A DNA stretch of 64,000 nucleotides from Adineta ricciae. Taxonomy: Eukaryota > Rotifera > Eurotatoria > Adinetida > Adinetidae. The DNA lies in contig CAJNOJ010000186.1 in NCBI GenBank assembly GCA_905250025.1, positions 124,001 through 188,000 on the forward strand, in the 5' to 3' direction. Shown here piece by piece: positions 46,109-58,576 of this stretch. Made by a program: the position numbers and the translations under genes. The notes below the pieces were generated by a model. It ran no database searches, was not told the DNA's origin, and saw nothing but the letters and a program-made list of their open reading frames with translations. Every line of letters starts with the position of its first letter. Within the stretch, counting starts at the first letter, position 1.

Positions 46109-46419
46109 AGCTAGTTAAAGATCTAATGAATTCGCAAGAGAATCTGGAACTAATCTACGCACGCTTTGATATATACACATATATAATTCTGCAGATTGTA
46201 AGAAAGTGTATTGGTATTTGTCAAAGAAAAATCAAAGAGTACACTCAATCACTGAAAATTCATTGTACTTGAAATAATATGTTTAGAAGAAACAGCGGCT
46301 TCGTTTTGTCTCTAAAAAAATGCGATTGAAGTTAGAAAAAAGTATTACTTCTAGCGGAAAATACGGCTTCTTCAGACTTTTGTATACATACTGGAGATCG
46401 TGTGCTTCGCAAGTTGCCA

Positions 46420-47926
46420 ATGGATTCTTCTGTGCCGTCAGTGACCAAGACGACACCTAAGTACGTGTTCTTGATGTTGTGTGCACCCTTTCATGGAAAT
46501 TGATTTTGTAGACCTAAATTGTCACGGACTAAAATTCGAATCGCCATTTGCACCGCTCTAATCTTGACATGTATCATTATTGCAATCGTGGCATATTTTC
46601 TTATTACTCATCGGAACAATTCCTCATCAGACGGCGGTACAACTAAAATTAGTACGAGTACCACCAGTTCGCAAAAAACATCAACTACTAGCGAAGGTAA
46701 CATTACACTAATTCATGTAGTGATAATAACAGATAGATGCCGATCAATTGAATATAGCATGCTCTAACAATTGTTTTTTTTTAGTTGCAAATTCGACTTC
46801 CACTAATCCGATTTCGAATGCGACGTCGACTAGTTAGTATGTCTAAATTTTCATTTATCTACTTCATATTTATGATTTAGATGCACAGTGTCGAGCGTTA
46901 CCGTTCAGCAGCTATCAGTCTTACATGACTGGTAATAAACCATGGTCGATTAGTATTGCCGATCTGAACAATGATGATTACCAAGATATTGTTGTAGTTA
47001 ACGCATATGATCCAAGCGTCACAATCTATCTCAATTATGGCAATGGAACAATCAGAAATACTTCGTCAATCATTGTCGGAACATATTCTGTATTCGTTAC
47101 TGCTGCTGATCTAAATGAAGATAATACAACAGATTTGATCGTGGCTCAAGCTTCAGCTAACAGCTTGGGAGTGTTGTTTGGTTTTGGTAATGGAACGTTT
47201 AATACACGTTTAAATATTCCTGTTGGTAATTATCCGTACGGTGTAAATGCTGGTGATTTCAACAATGACAATCATCTTGACCTAGTTGCTGTCAATGATT
47301 ACGACAATACTGCCAGTATCTTGTTGGGATTCGGTAATGGGACTTTCCAGAGCTACAATCTTTTACCTACAGGTCTTTATGTAACAGCAGTTGTTACTGC
47401 TGATTTCAATAAAGATCAACATTTAGATTTTGCAGCGACAGATTATTCAAGTAACACTGTAAGTGTCTATCTTGGCTATGGCAATGGAAGTTTCCAACAA
47501 CGTCAACCATATTCAACAGGAAAAAGTCCATGGGGGTTAGCTATAGCAGATTTTAACAATGACAACTACACGGATATTGTTACTGCTAATTATGACGCTT
47601 CTACAGTGAGTGTATTCTTTGGCAATGGCGATGGTACATTTCGATCGCAAATAGTTTATTCAACTGGACCATATCCAAGATCAGTAGCAGTTGGAGATTT
47701 AAATGACGACACAAATATTGATATAGTCACTGGTAGTGGCTCTGGTAATTACGTGAGCGTCTTTCTAAACAATGGGGACGGAACATTTGCAAAACCAATG
47801 AGCTTGACAACGGATGCACAAGTATCAGCAGTAGCGATTGGAGATTTGAATGGGGATGATCGTTTGGATATCGTCACTACTAGTGTATCAACCAAAACTC
47901 TGAATATATTTTTAAACTCATGCTGA
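46420..47926 (+). CDS. membrane-anchored FG-GAP/VCBS propeller protein, haplotype B
   Basis: Exons 46420-46460, 46512-46696, 46785-46832 and 46881-47926 have exactly the same lengths as in A (41, 185, 48, 1046). The 439-residue product differs by scattered substitutions. All seven DxNxD loops are kept; loop 2 reads LNEDNTTD in place of LNGDNTTD. Just upstream, about 91 bases present in A are deleted between two GCTTC repeats, leaving the deletion junction 13 bases from the start codon. Confidence 0.85.
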
Positions 47927-49170
47927 CTCGTCACTTTACTTTAGTTTAGTTTCGAATAAACGCTTTCAAAAATCACCACAATGTAAAGGACACACCGTAC
48001 AAAGGGTGGGTGAGGGTGTCGAATTATGAATCAAAAGTCGCGTTAACAAGGATTCCCTGATGACGGTCTAGCTGATTCGATGCACTCCAAGATATGAGTA
48101 CTTGAGAAACAGTTAGAGGAGATTTTGTGCATTAACCTTCTGCTATATTTTATACACAAAATGAATATAAATAAACGACCACTCTACAGAATTCGCAGCG
48201 GTTGCACGAGAAGTATAGAAAAAGATTGTGTTTCGTTAAAATAATTGTATTTAACTTACTTCAAATCATGGAAAAGAGAAATATGAAAGGTTCATGAAAA
48301 CTGAACGTAGTTTCAAACATGGAAAGATTATATCAGTAAAAAGAACAGAATATGATTTACGAATTGAATAAGAATTAACGGTGATACTTATTCTGTCTTT
48401 AATCATGATTCTCAATCGTGGAGAATGTAATTAACAAATATTTTCTGACGTTGTATGAATATCGACGAAGAAACAAGAAAATTACCTTTCAACCAAGCTT
48501 TTAATCCAATAGGAAAGGGTGTATTTCATCATTAAAAAAGGTACATAAATAAACACAGAACAAACTTCGTCGATTTTTTTATCTGCTGGTGATTTAGTTC
48601 ATTGCAACGACCTAAGCGAACTTTCTTATGAGACAAAGATGACGAAAGGTCTCTTTTTAATACATGCAATGTTTGCCCAAAGTTGAAAACAAAAATAACG
48701 AGTTTCGAATATATCCAACGGTTTCCTTCAATTTTCCGTGAGTCTGCTATCGTACATTCACTATCTCAAATCGATCTACGATGATTAAACGGCAATAAGT
48801 GATTTTAGTCGTTTGTAATACGTGGTTGCTTTTAATATACTGAAATAAGATTCGTGATCGAAGATAGTTCCAACGTCAACAACGGATTTATTTGTTCGAA
48901 AAGTTTTCAATTCAGTATGAAAAAAAATATACTATTCTGTCAAAGAAAAATAATTTCTCTTTCTCAAACGAATAAAAGTGTACACAGTATAGGGAAGACG
49001 AAGAATGCCATGCATTTTATTTATTCTATTTGTCATCATTTTAATAAGACTGTCCGATCACTTGACGTGTAACATCACTTCCCTTTTCTGCACAATTGCG
49101 TTGTTCGATTCTTGAAATTGCAGTATAAAATCGCAACCCATTTTCGCTTCGTGTTCTCATTAGACATAAG
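47927..49170. other. intergenic, no gene seen
   Basis: Shorter than the A counterpart because of two deletions (one with G-rich filler at 48000-48018), but with an extra stretch of roughly 95 bases near 48707-48825 absent from A. Confidence 0.6.
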
Positions 49171-49383
49171 ATGTCGCGTGATTTAGATTCTGAAGCAAAC
49201 AACATCCCAACCATTCCCGCTCCTCCTGCCGAATGCAAAGTCTTGACTGTCGTTAATCGTTTTCTTGGTGCTGATGGTACAGTCTTAAGTATTGAATACG
49301 GAGAAGTTAGTTGTGAAGCATTGGCTCGAGATAAATCCAAATTTGCTTTCAACAATTATTTCAATCGAAGCAAAACAAATTAA
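49171..49383 (+). CDS. small conserved protein of unknown function (70 aa), haplotype B
   Basis: Same start and length as 25865-26077, beginning MSRDLDSEANN. Substitutions are concentrated before residue 20 and near the end. Frame conservation is the only evidence that it is coding. Confidence 0.5.
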   Translation: MSRDLDSEANNIPTIPAPPAECKVLTVVNRFLGADGTVLSIEYGEVSCEALARDKSKFAFNNYFNRSKTN

Positions 49384-49707
49384 TATTGTACACTATTGTA
49401 ATAATCTTGATTTTCTTTTTCTGTATATAGCGAAGTGTGCCATCGATGATTTGCAAATAAAAAGAGAAAACATTTTCTATAGATCAAATTCAATATCATA
49501 CGTCGAAAAACATACAGTCCGCTCGAATCTGCCTAGGACGAATTCCTTTTCTTTCTCTGATTCACTATCCAAATATATCTTCTATGTTGTTGTTTCTTCA
49601 TCGTCATATTGTTGCCTTATCGACCACAGATAAAGAATTTTAAACAACTACGAGATCATGTGTCATTAGAATATATTTTTTTCTTCAAAGACCTTCAGCA
49701 CACAAAA

Positions 49708-50505
49708 ATGAACGCATCTTTTGGATACCCATATCCAACTTATATTCCAAGTAAAACTGCAAACGGTTGTGTTGCTGGTGTAGTCAGTATATCTTTGATC
49801 GCCTGGCTCATTCAATCATGTCAAGCACGTTTTCAACCAACTCGTATATCTGTTCTCTTACTTGTTTCACATATGACCATTTTCATTGAACTTATTGTTC
49901 GTGCAACGGTGCCTGCAGAACAACAGAACTCGCGAACAGTTTTCGCTATTACCAATATGCTTTTTGCCATTGGTCAACGTATGATCATCGTTGGAAATTT
50001 TGCATTTGTTATGGAAATTCATCATAAAAAGTCACGTTTCATTCTTCTCAGTGCTATGCTGTGCGTTATCACATCGGGTGTACTCATGGTACCGGCAAAT
50101 ATGTTAGCCTTCAAACCAGAAAACATCAGTACAAGTTACCTTTTCCGTGAATTGTCTGCTTCGATTTTACTCACTGGCACAGTCGTTTTCTATCCTGTTT
50201 GGTACTGGAGCCGAACAATCCATGACATGAACAGCAAAGCACTTGTTCTTATGTGTGTTTCAAGTATTATGTGTTTGACTGTTGGAATATTTAATCTTCT
50301 TCAGTCGTTACAAGAATTCTACACGACAATTAACCATCATGAAGGATGGTTCTTCGGCTTTCAAATGGTGCCTATTATATTTGCACATTTTACCTGGTCA
50401 GTTTGTCATCCAAAACGAAGTTTAACTACGAATTCTGGATATGAAAAAGAAACACAACGTGAAGGACTCACGATAGATGAACATTTTCAAGAGAATACGA
50501 TCTAA
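49708..50505 (+). CDS. RTA1-like seven-pass membrane protein, haplotype B
   Basis: 265 residues, MNASFGYPYPTYIPS start. Only a handful of conservative changes from A (for example CQARF for CQTRF, SILLTG for SVLLIG), none in the Y.PS...N or terminal HP motifs. Strong protein conservation against the noisier flanks suggests purifying selection. Confidence 0.6.
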   Translation: MNASFGYPYPTYIPSKTANGCVAGVVSISLIAWLIQSCQARFQPTRISVLLLVSHMTIFIELIVRATVPAEQQNSRTVFAITNMLFAIGQRMIIVGNFAFVMEIHHKKSRFILLSAMLCVITSGVLMVPANMLAFKPENISTSYLFRELSASILLTGTVVFYPVWYWSRTIHDMNSKALVLMCVSSIMCLTVGIFNLLQSLQEFYTTINHHEGWFFGFQMVPIIFAHFTWSVCHPKRSLTTNSGYEKETQREGLTIDEHFQENTI

Positions 50506-50589
50506 TGCAAAGAAGAGCAAGCTGTGGGACTTTATTTTTTTATGTTGATATCATTCAGTTAAAATACATGTATTAGGTGTGTTTGAGAA

Positions 50590-52033
50590 TTAAATACATT
50601 CTGCTAGTAGAACAGCCAGTTTATTATTTTGTCTATTGAGTATCGCTATGTCATCTAGGCCATCTTCATTGAGATCGGAAATGATTATTGATTTCAATGT
50701 TTGACCTTGTGATGAAAGGGACTTCACTAGACCAAATGTTCCATTACCAGTCCCGTAGTAGATTGTTATATTACCACCTTGATTACTAACAGCTAGATCA
50801 ACGATCGAATCTGCATTTAAATCATGTATAGCAATGTCAATTGGATTTACTATGGATGTTGTATACGTATACATTGTATTGAACGCACCCGAGCCATTGT
50901 TAATGAAGACGTTGACCGAATTCGAATAAAAATTACCCACAACAACATCGAATACTGCATCTCCATTGAAATCTCCTGCACGAACGAGATATGGAGTTGA
51001 TCCAGTCGAATAAATAGACATATTACTTTGGAATGTTCCGTTACCCAAGCCAAATAGGATGTACAGCTGACTGGTGCCACGACTAGCTACAGCTAAATCC
51101 ATCTTTCCATCATAATTGAAATCACCGCTGGCAACTGATGACGGTAATGTCAGAGTCGTCATCGATAATCCAGGAAATTGAAATGTTCCGTTACCGTTGC
51201 TCAAAAACACAGTAATCTTGTCACTACCTGTATTTGTCACGACTAGATCAGATTTCATATCATTGTTCAGATCGACATTGATGATTGAGGATGGTAAAGT
51301 TCCACCGCTTAAAAAAGTTGTAGGTGCCGAAAACAAGGAGCTATTATCATATCCAAAGAGAATAGAAATAGTATTTGATCCTTCGTTACAATTCGCTAAG
51401 TCGATATGTCCATCACTGTTAAAATCACCAGCAGTCAACCAGTAAGGATTACTACCGTTTGTAGGAAAAGTCAACACATTTGCATCGAACGATCCATCAC
51501 CTAAGCCTACGAAAACTGACACACTTTGCGCATCGGTGTTGGTCACCGCCAAATCGATATGGCCATCTCGATTGAAGTCGGAAGACACCATTGCTGTAGG
51601 ACCTGCGTTGGTAACGAACAGAGATGGCGGTTGCTGAAAATCGTATGTAGTGCATGCTAAAACAGCATATAGATATATGTCGTAAGAAGCAATGGTAGTA
51701 GCCATTTTACTTACAACTCAGTGTGCCATTATCCAGAGAAATCACATTTGTGCTTTGGTTTGATGACATTCTTCGGAGCCAAGTTTGTTTTACGGATGTA
51801 GAAAAAAGTGAGCAAGTGTTATTATATCCGTAGTAGGTAACCGTACGGCATTGAGATGCACTCAAGCACTGACAAACGCATTCATACTGCGAAGTGATGT
51901 TAAACAATGCATTTAACACGACGGTTGTATTCGATGGTACTAATCGAGCATCTTTTATAATGATAATTTTCGTTGCTGATATAGATAAACAGCAAGCAAG
52001 AAGAAGAAGAAGGACTACTCGTTGCCAAAACAT
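50590..52033 (-). CDS. secreted apple-like/FG-GAP propeller protein, haplotype B
   Basis: Exons 52033-51715 and 51656-50590; 461 residues. One codon shorter in the signal-peptide region than A (start MFWQRVVLLLLLACC). The Cys pattern of the apple-like part and all FG-GAP loops are kept. Confidence 0.85.
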
Positions 52034-52511
52034 TCTGACTCTTGATCAGAACTCTCAAGTTATGTTCCTGAAAAAAGTGCAAAACGCACACTAAGAAGAA
52101 ATAATTTCCGGATCTGTAATGGAATAATAAAAAAATGAAACACAATCAAGAGCCTACTATTTGTTCTTGTCGATTTTAATCAAATAAGAAAAAAAAAATA
52201 CTGACTCGATCGATCGCACTCAGAGCACATCCGTTGTTGATATAGGCTATAGACTTGCTGTCTGACAACTAACGTGCAAGAAAAGTACGCCATCGACTAT
52301 TTTTATGAACACAATAATAGTGTCGAATTGTCCTAGTTAATCGTTTCACGCTAACAAGAGTCCTTGAGCAACTTTATGTTTTGATTTTAAAGAGGAAATT
52401 ACAAACTCTTCAAACATTACTATCTTCCAGGAAAACTGCGTCAGACATCGATTACATTTTATTCAAGACTGATATATACTTAAGAAAAAGAGAAGAATAG
52501 ACATGAATCCA

Positions 52512-52922
52512 TTATTCCGAGATATTTTTTGCCAATTGTTGAATCTCTCGTTTGAATAGTTCACAAAGAATGTCACCATGGCATGGTTTCGGTTTACACC
52601 AACACCCTAATCGTTTTCCCTCGAGCTCATGAAGATCATTGAGAAGATTATTTTCATTCGATTCGATATGTTTTCTAAATTTTTCTAATGCACCATCTCG
52701 TCCATATTGTTTGACAGAAAATGGATTGTGCCATTTACTTTGCGGAAGATTCCAGCCTCCCATGTTACAAGCACGTGCAATATAGACATCGCAATCTTGC
52801 ACAACTTTGCCTTTCGCACGACGTAAATGAACAACAGTTGGTGGAATGGGAAGTCTTGGTTGAGTTTCGTCAGTTGGCTTATCTAGTTTGATGAATTTTG
52901 AGCGAATATCGGTTTGACTATA
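52512..52922 (-). CDS. DUF4326 protein, haplotype B, 5' end lost at gap
   Basis: Same frame as 29229-29678, lacking the first 13 codons, which fall in the missing segment at the N (52923). GCWCKPKPCHGD and the other motifs are unchanged. Confidence 0.8.
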   Translation of the reverse strand, partial: YSQTDIRSKFIKLDKPTDETQPRLPIPPTVVHLRRAKGKVVQDCDVYIARACNMGGWNLPQSKWHNPFSVKQYGRDGALEKFRKHIESNENNLLNDLHELEGKRLGCWCKPKPCHGDILCELFKREIQQLAKNISE

Positions 52923-52923
52923 N
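52923..52923. other. scaffold join (single N) with about 2.05 kb missing
   Basis: 52922 corresponds to 29639 and 52924 to 31687 in haplotype A, so 29640-31686 (the shared promoter and most of the S9 peptidase) is absent. Confidence 0.9.
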
Positions 52924-53256
52924 ACAATGGATTTACCTGTGCTTTTCCAGCATCTATTTGGCGGATATCCTTGGGATGAATCCCATATCTATCAAACACA
53001 ATCGCCGATCTTTCAATTAGATCGAATACGTACACCAACACTGATTGTTACTGGTGAAAAAGACATTCGAGTCGATCCGGCACAGTCGTATATGTTAGAA
53101 CGTAGTTTATATTACCTAGGTGTACCTGTCAGTTTGATTGTCTTTCCTGGTGAAGGGCATGACTTGACTATAAATCCGTGGCATGGTAAAATCAAAGTTC
53201 GAGAAGAACTCAAATGGTTACAGAAATACGGATATCGAACAGCTAAGTTTTATTGA
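52924..53256 (+). CDS. S9 serine peptidase C-terminal fragment, haplotype B
   Basis: 110 codons equal to residues 569-678 of the gene at 29983-32019, with Asp and His of the triad but not the Ser, which lies in the gap. Truncated by assembly, not evidently by mutation. Confidence 0.8.
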   Translation, partial: TMDLPVLFQHLFGGYPWDESHIYQTQSPIFQLDRIRTPTLIVTGEKDIRVDPAQSYMLERSLYYLGVPVSLIVFPGEGHDLTINPWHGKIKVREELKWLQKYGYRTAKFY

Positions 53257-53303
53257 GTAAATAAAAAACCAAAGTAGAAAAGAAAATCAATGTTCGTTCG
53301 TGC

Positions 53304-53813
53304 TCACGCTTGTTTCTTTTTCAAAGTTTGAACTCGTTTTTCTGCCAAGATCTGCAATATCAACAGTACGATTAGCAATCCTCCGATGATCGCATGATTG
53401 TCAGCGATTTCTCTTAAATATTTCTCTTTTGTCTTATCGTTTGCTTGAAGATCAACCGAGATTGATTCGATCGACTTTTGAATCTTGAGGATAAAAATTG
53501 TGACAACTCCAAGAAACACTGGTACACTCAATGTATCATAAATTGTTCGTACTATATTTCGAAGCATAATCAAAGCACCAATTAGTATTGGAGCGAGTGT
53601 TGTCAAGGAGGTGTACCACGGTTGACGAAACGCGTTTTGATAATACGAGGTACATGTTTGCAATTGTTCGGACGAAAGAGACGGGGACACGAATAAATAA
53701 TGATCGCAGAACATATCGATTGCCAAGAGACCTGCAATGAACAGGATGAGAAATGGAATGGAAAGAGACTACATACCAAGGACAAATGAAATGATACATG
53801 GTGCTAAACCCAT
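53304..53813 (-). CDS. four-pass membrane protein with KKxx end, haplotype B
   Basis: Exons 53813-53777 and 53731-53304, identical in length to A (37 and 428). 154 residues; only a few substitutions, such as ST to SP in the first loop and HN to QT near the end. LKKKQA is retained. Confidence 0.75.
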
Positions 53814-54066
53814 TTTAATCGCCAACGAATCTGCAAAGGTAAGGTATGAAAAGTTTTATTTCTTATCGCGAAATAAACTACTTTTTCATTTGAATGAACT
53901 TTAACCAATGAAGAGAATATGTGAATTTTTCTATAAATTGTGAAGTTGTTTTCAGAGAAAAGTATTCCTTCGGAGAGGGATCAATATTATGACTGAAATG
54001 CATTCTCCTGTAAAGAAAACGAACGTGTACAGTTTTTCAGATGTCACTAGTCTTCAAGATGTCAGT

Positions 54067-55775
54067 TTATGTCTTGAAAAGTGTGCATATGTCGTCAGCG
54101 TTCAATTCTCGACTGTAAATACAAAAATCATTCATATCGCCGCTGCAAGGCGCTATCGAGCTGATTGAACCAGGGTTACAAATACTAGTACCAACCGAGC
54201 TGTTTCGTATCGTCACATAAGTGGACATCGAACTTACGGTATATGAAGTCGCGAATCACAAGTAGTCAATGCAATTAGAGCATTGTTCATGTACAGCCGT
54301 AGACCATTTGCTGGGCTCTATATTTCAACAATATGGGCCCAAGCTAGTATCAGTGGTATAGTTGGACCTATGGCAGATCGAATAACACCATTGAGTATTT
54401 GAACAACAATCGGACCGTTGGTAGCAAAACCTACGAAAAGTATGCATCAATCAGGGCCAGTGGACAAACTAGAAATATGAACTAATGTTCCGGATAGTGA
54501 TCGTGTTCGTATTCAAAACAAGATAGAAAATGGCCGGTTGTTAATACCGAGAGTGGTCATATCCACTATTTGAAAATATGATGAAGATGCACTGCTGAAT
54601 GAAACTGCGCTCCCTGAACGACCGGCGGATACGAAGGAAATCTATTAACCAGCACCTGGCAATGAATTAGGTCCTGGATCAACGGATGACATGCCAGAAT
54701 AGAAAGTAACACATCTGGATAATGTAGCTTCTTGTAGGATTTCGTAGCTTGATTTTGCTCGATCATTCATGATTAGTTGATCTGTGCATCCCTAGAACGA
54801 CAGAAGTGACTAGTTTGTAACATAGACAAACAAATTTGACTTGAAAATGGTTGTCTCTGCTCATGGGACCAAGTGTGCATACATCACCGGTCGTGATGCT
54901 ATCGAGAGTACCTTGGAAGGGTGTTCCTGCTGCATCCAATTTCTCATTGATATAGGTACTTCGTGATAATGAAGCAGCGTCGAAAACAAGCACAACATAT
55001 ATCCATTTGTTTGTTGATAGAAATGCGTCGCCAACACAATCATAATTGAAGGATGTAAAATAAAGATTATAATTTCCACCACTTTCACAAACAACTATAC
55101 ATAAGCATTCATAAGTCGTAACACCTGCACAAAGACCAATAATGCCATGATCTGGAACAGCGGGCAAATCTGTGGGGTAAATCTATGTGCTAATGGTAAA
55201 ATTTGTGCTCGTTAAACTTATAGTAGATGATGTTAATGTTTGGTTGGCATTCAAGTTGAATGCTAGAGATTTATTCACATAACCGTCTGTGTACATAGTC
55301 TTACTTACAGCAGCGCTAATTGAATTCATAGCATTCTCCTGGAGGTTATTCTTAAAGTTCCATCTTACAAGCAAATTCGATCATGATATTGCCAATGTAT
55401 TTTTACATGAAAAATTGCCAATAAATTGAGTAGCTGTGCTTGTGGATGAGGTTATAATGGTTATTGCGGCGCCTTTAAAGACAATTTTTTTATCTATTGT
55501 CTAATGAAAAAGCATGAATTTTCTTGGTATTGTGGTAGATTTCAGCAACAGACCGACAAATAATATATCGCGTAGTGTGCCAACGATGAGTGCAATAAAT
55601 CCAACATCAATTAGACATGCATAGGAAAAACACATCGTTTTCTGTAAGGAATACCAGTAAATATGAACGACAGTAAAAAAAGATTAGATTCTAATCTTCG
55701 TGTTTTCTTTTTCCTCGCCTGCTCTAAGATATCACGAATATCACCCAAAGACTCAAGTCGATCTGTTTGCCCATC
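54067..55775 (-). pseudogene. decayed LamG-domain surface receptor, haplotype B
   Basis: Fuller copy than A. DGQTDRLESLGDIRDILEQA cytoplasmic motif near 55770; membrane segment FIALIVGTLRDILFVGLLL near 55600; LamG 1 start (WNFKNNLQENAMNSIS near 55360; LAFNLNANQTLTSS) present here but deleted in A; LamG 1 core (FDAASLSRSTYINEKL near 54985); LamG 2 in broken frames to the end motif near 54067. Stops occur in the stalk and in LamG 2. Confidence 0.65.
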
Positions 55776-56658
55776 GATAATCTACTCTGAAACAATGACA
55801 TACATCGAATGGAATGGCGTTACGCTATGGTTGCCCCTTGGTTTATCCACACATTCTTGCGCGTCTACACTGCATCAGGTTATCACTAGTCTTTTTTCAA
55901 GGATTTCTCACTTGACCTTGTGCGCGAATGTTCTTATCGCTAACAGAATGAATTTGATCATGTTCGCAATAGTGAGTCTGTAGAGAAGCTGGATGAAAAC
56001 GAAAAACATATAAAAGTTACGTCTCCCCCTAATAAGTTTACATTTCGTACTGGTCGAATACTCGTACGAATAATATTTTTCAATTTTACACTATTGACCA
56101 CTTGATGTACACACTGAATGTACACAAAATATGAAAACTGATTTATAGATAGAAAAGCCTTCCTATATATTATTCATCGAATTCCGACGCGATGACGTTC
56201 GACTAACGTGTACCATCATTGGTGAGTCGTGTCGTCTTGGTGTCACCGCTGATCGTACGGATGACGGTGATCGAGAAAAGTCGGTTTTTGTTTCTACTGT
56301 GTGCATACACGCGTATATATAGGTTATTATTTTTAGGTTTTCTATATAATTTCATTGAGTTCTTTATCATTAAGGAAGACGTTGGGATGTTATTTGACAA
56401 TGAAATACTTATCGAGATCGTTCGATCGACAATTTTTATGTGGGGCGAAAGTTCATTCAACAGAAACATTTCTTTTTTTTGCTCAGCACGAAATTTAGCA
56501 GCGGTTGATTGGTTGGAAAATTTATTCGTCGGTAGGAAAAAGTTACTTTTTTTCTTTTCGATTCTGTAATCTGTGATTTACTACCCTCGCACTGTGCTAC
56601 AGTAGGTTTTTTCCTTAGTTCATAGCGAGTACTTTTGTATATATATACTGCAAAAAGA
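55776..56658. other. intergenic, no supported gene
   Basis: Divergent promoter region of the UAS/F-box gene. Contains a TATATATATA tract about 20 bases before the start codon at 56659, also present in A. Confidence 0.5.
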
Positions 56659-58270
56659 ATGCAAATCGATGATTTATCTTCATATAACAGTGAAACAGTT
56701 TGCGAGACTATGGTGAGTATCGATGTTTGAGTCACTTGTAATTCACATGCAATTGCATCAAAGTAGAGTAGTGAAACAGATGTCGTTAGCCGTCAGTATC
56801 TGCGGTCTTTTGGAAGAACATTTCAACAAGCTCGTGAATGTGCATTTAATTCAACTGAAACAAAAGTAAGTTTTTATGGAATTAATATTGAATTTTTTTC
56901 TTTTCCGATAGTGTCGTCCACTGCTAATTTACGTTCATCAGCCAAGGAGTTTCTCATATTTTGATGTTTATCAATATATGTTCCACTCTGAATATCTACT
57001 TGAGTTTCTGAATGAAAATTATACTCTTTGGCTGTGTGACATCACTCAATACTCGAATAGAACTATGTATGTGACATGATTAATGAAATATTTTCTAATC
57101 AGATCCATTTAGGTTATATCAAATATGCCCGACTTTATTCGACATTGACTTTGTGGTAAATGATCCTTGGGAATTGTGTCCACCCATCTTAATCGGCGTT
57201 CTGCGACAATCAGATGACGAGTTGTCCGATTGCGAATTTGAATTATTATTCGATGGTATGCATTTAATACATACCATGGGCGATTTAACTCTGGAAACTT
57301 TATTCGACGAATTACTCAAATTTAAAGATCAATTTGATGACAATGAGAAAAATCTCGTTGGTGTTCTCTTTACTTCAATTCTAAGATCGTCCATTTTATT
57401 TTCTAGGCATTCGATTTCCTGCGAGTCGCCCGTCTATGTGATGATATGTTTTATGAAATAGTGCCATATATGACATTAAACGACGCATTAACGACATTTT
57501 CATCTAAATATGCCGGTATATTGGAAGAACGCAAGATTAAATTATTACTCGATAATCCCTCGGATGAATTCATGGCAACAATCATTAATAGAATTCCGCC
57601 CGAATTGATTATAGCGTTACGTATCAAAGTAGATGATTTAAGTTCTAAATTGCAGTTACTCAAAGACAAAACAGCTTCTGCTTATGTGGAGAGATTGATT
57701 TTGACTAACATTGAACGACTAGATCAAATGAATGACTATCTCGCATATTTTGTCAACGTTACCTGCCTTTCTCTTTGTTACGCCAAATATGTTGATTTTC
57801 GTAATTTATGCAATTGCATCCGATACTTCCCGAGCTCAGTCAAACGATTGAAAATCGCTTGTACGAACGTTCTTTGTTCTCATAATCGAATGGATTATCT
57901 CTTCAGCAAAGGTTGCCATTTCAACTCCAGTATCGAACATCTACTAATTAGTATCGAACTTATTTCCACATCAATTGTAAACAGTTGTCATCAGTTCCAT
58001 CCAATATGCGAATTGAAAACGATCGGAGACTTCATTCGAGTTTTAACTAACATTCAAGACGTTCGTATAATTGTCCATCAAGGAAATCTCGTTCGACTGT
58101 TAGATCTCGTCGAATGGAAAGGTGCGCTGCAACTACGTCCGACATTGAAGAAAATCGTACTTAAACCAAGCACTAATGTGATAGTAGATCAGCAAGCAAG
58201 ACAAAAGGCGTTAGATATTCAGCAACAAATGGAAGCTGTGGGTCGAACAATTGAATTCAAAATTGCATAG
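56659..58270 (+). CDS. UAS/F-box-like protein, haplotype B
   Basis: Exons 56659-56712, 56767-56865, 56912-57066, 57113-57356 and 57407-58270, the same five lengths as in A, giving 471 residues. The final intron is again 50 bp but with donor GTTGGT, weaker than GTCAGT in A. Conserved length and phase in two diverged alleles support the fusion of the UAS and F-box-like parts. Confidence 0.75.
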
Positions 58271-58576
58271 ACTCGACAAAACGATTATGAAATAAAAACT
58301 TTTCTTTTTCTTTCATCGTTGTCTTCACCAATCATAGTTAAGAACGAGTTTGTCGTTAAAGGTCGGACAGATGTAGGTTTTCTTTTCGTCTACGTACGAC
58401 ACAGCACTCAGTACAGATTCTTTAGTGTGTGTTCGCATTACGCCACACACTGATCTGTGAAAGGTAATTGATAATTTCGCCCGACGTAATAATGACGCAA
58501 ATAGAAACAACATGTGCTTTTTCAATGATAGGACAAATATGCGTAAACAGAGTCTTATCTCATTCGATTATTATCG

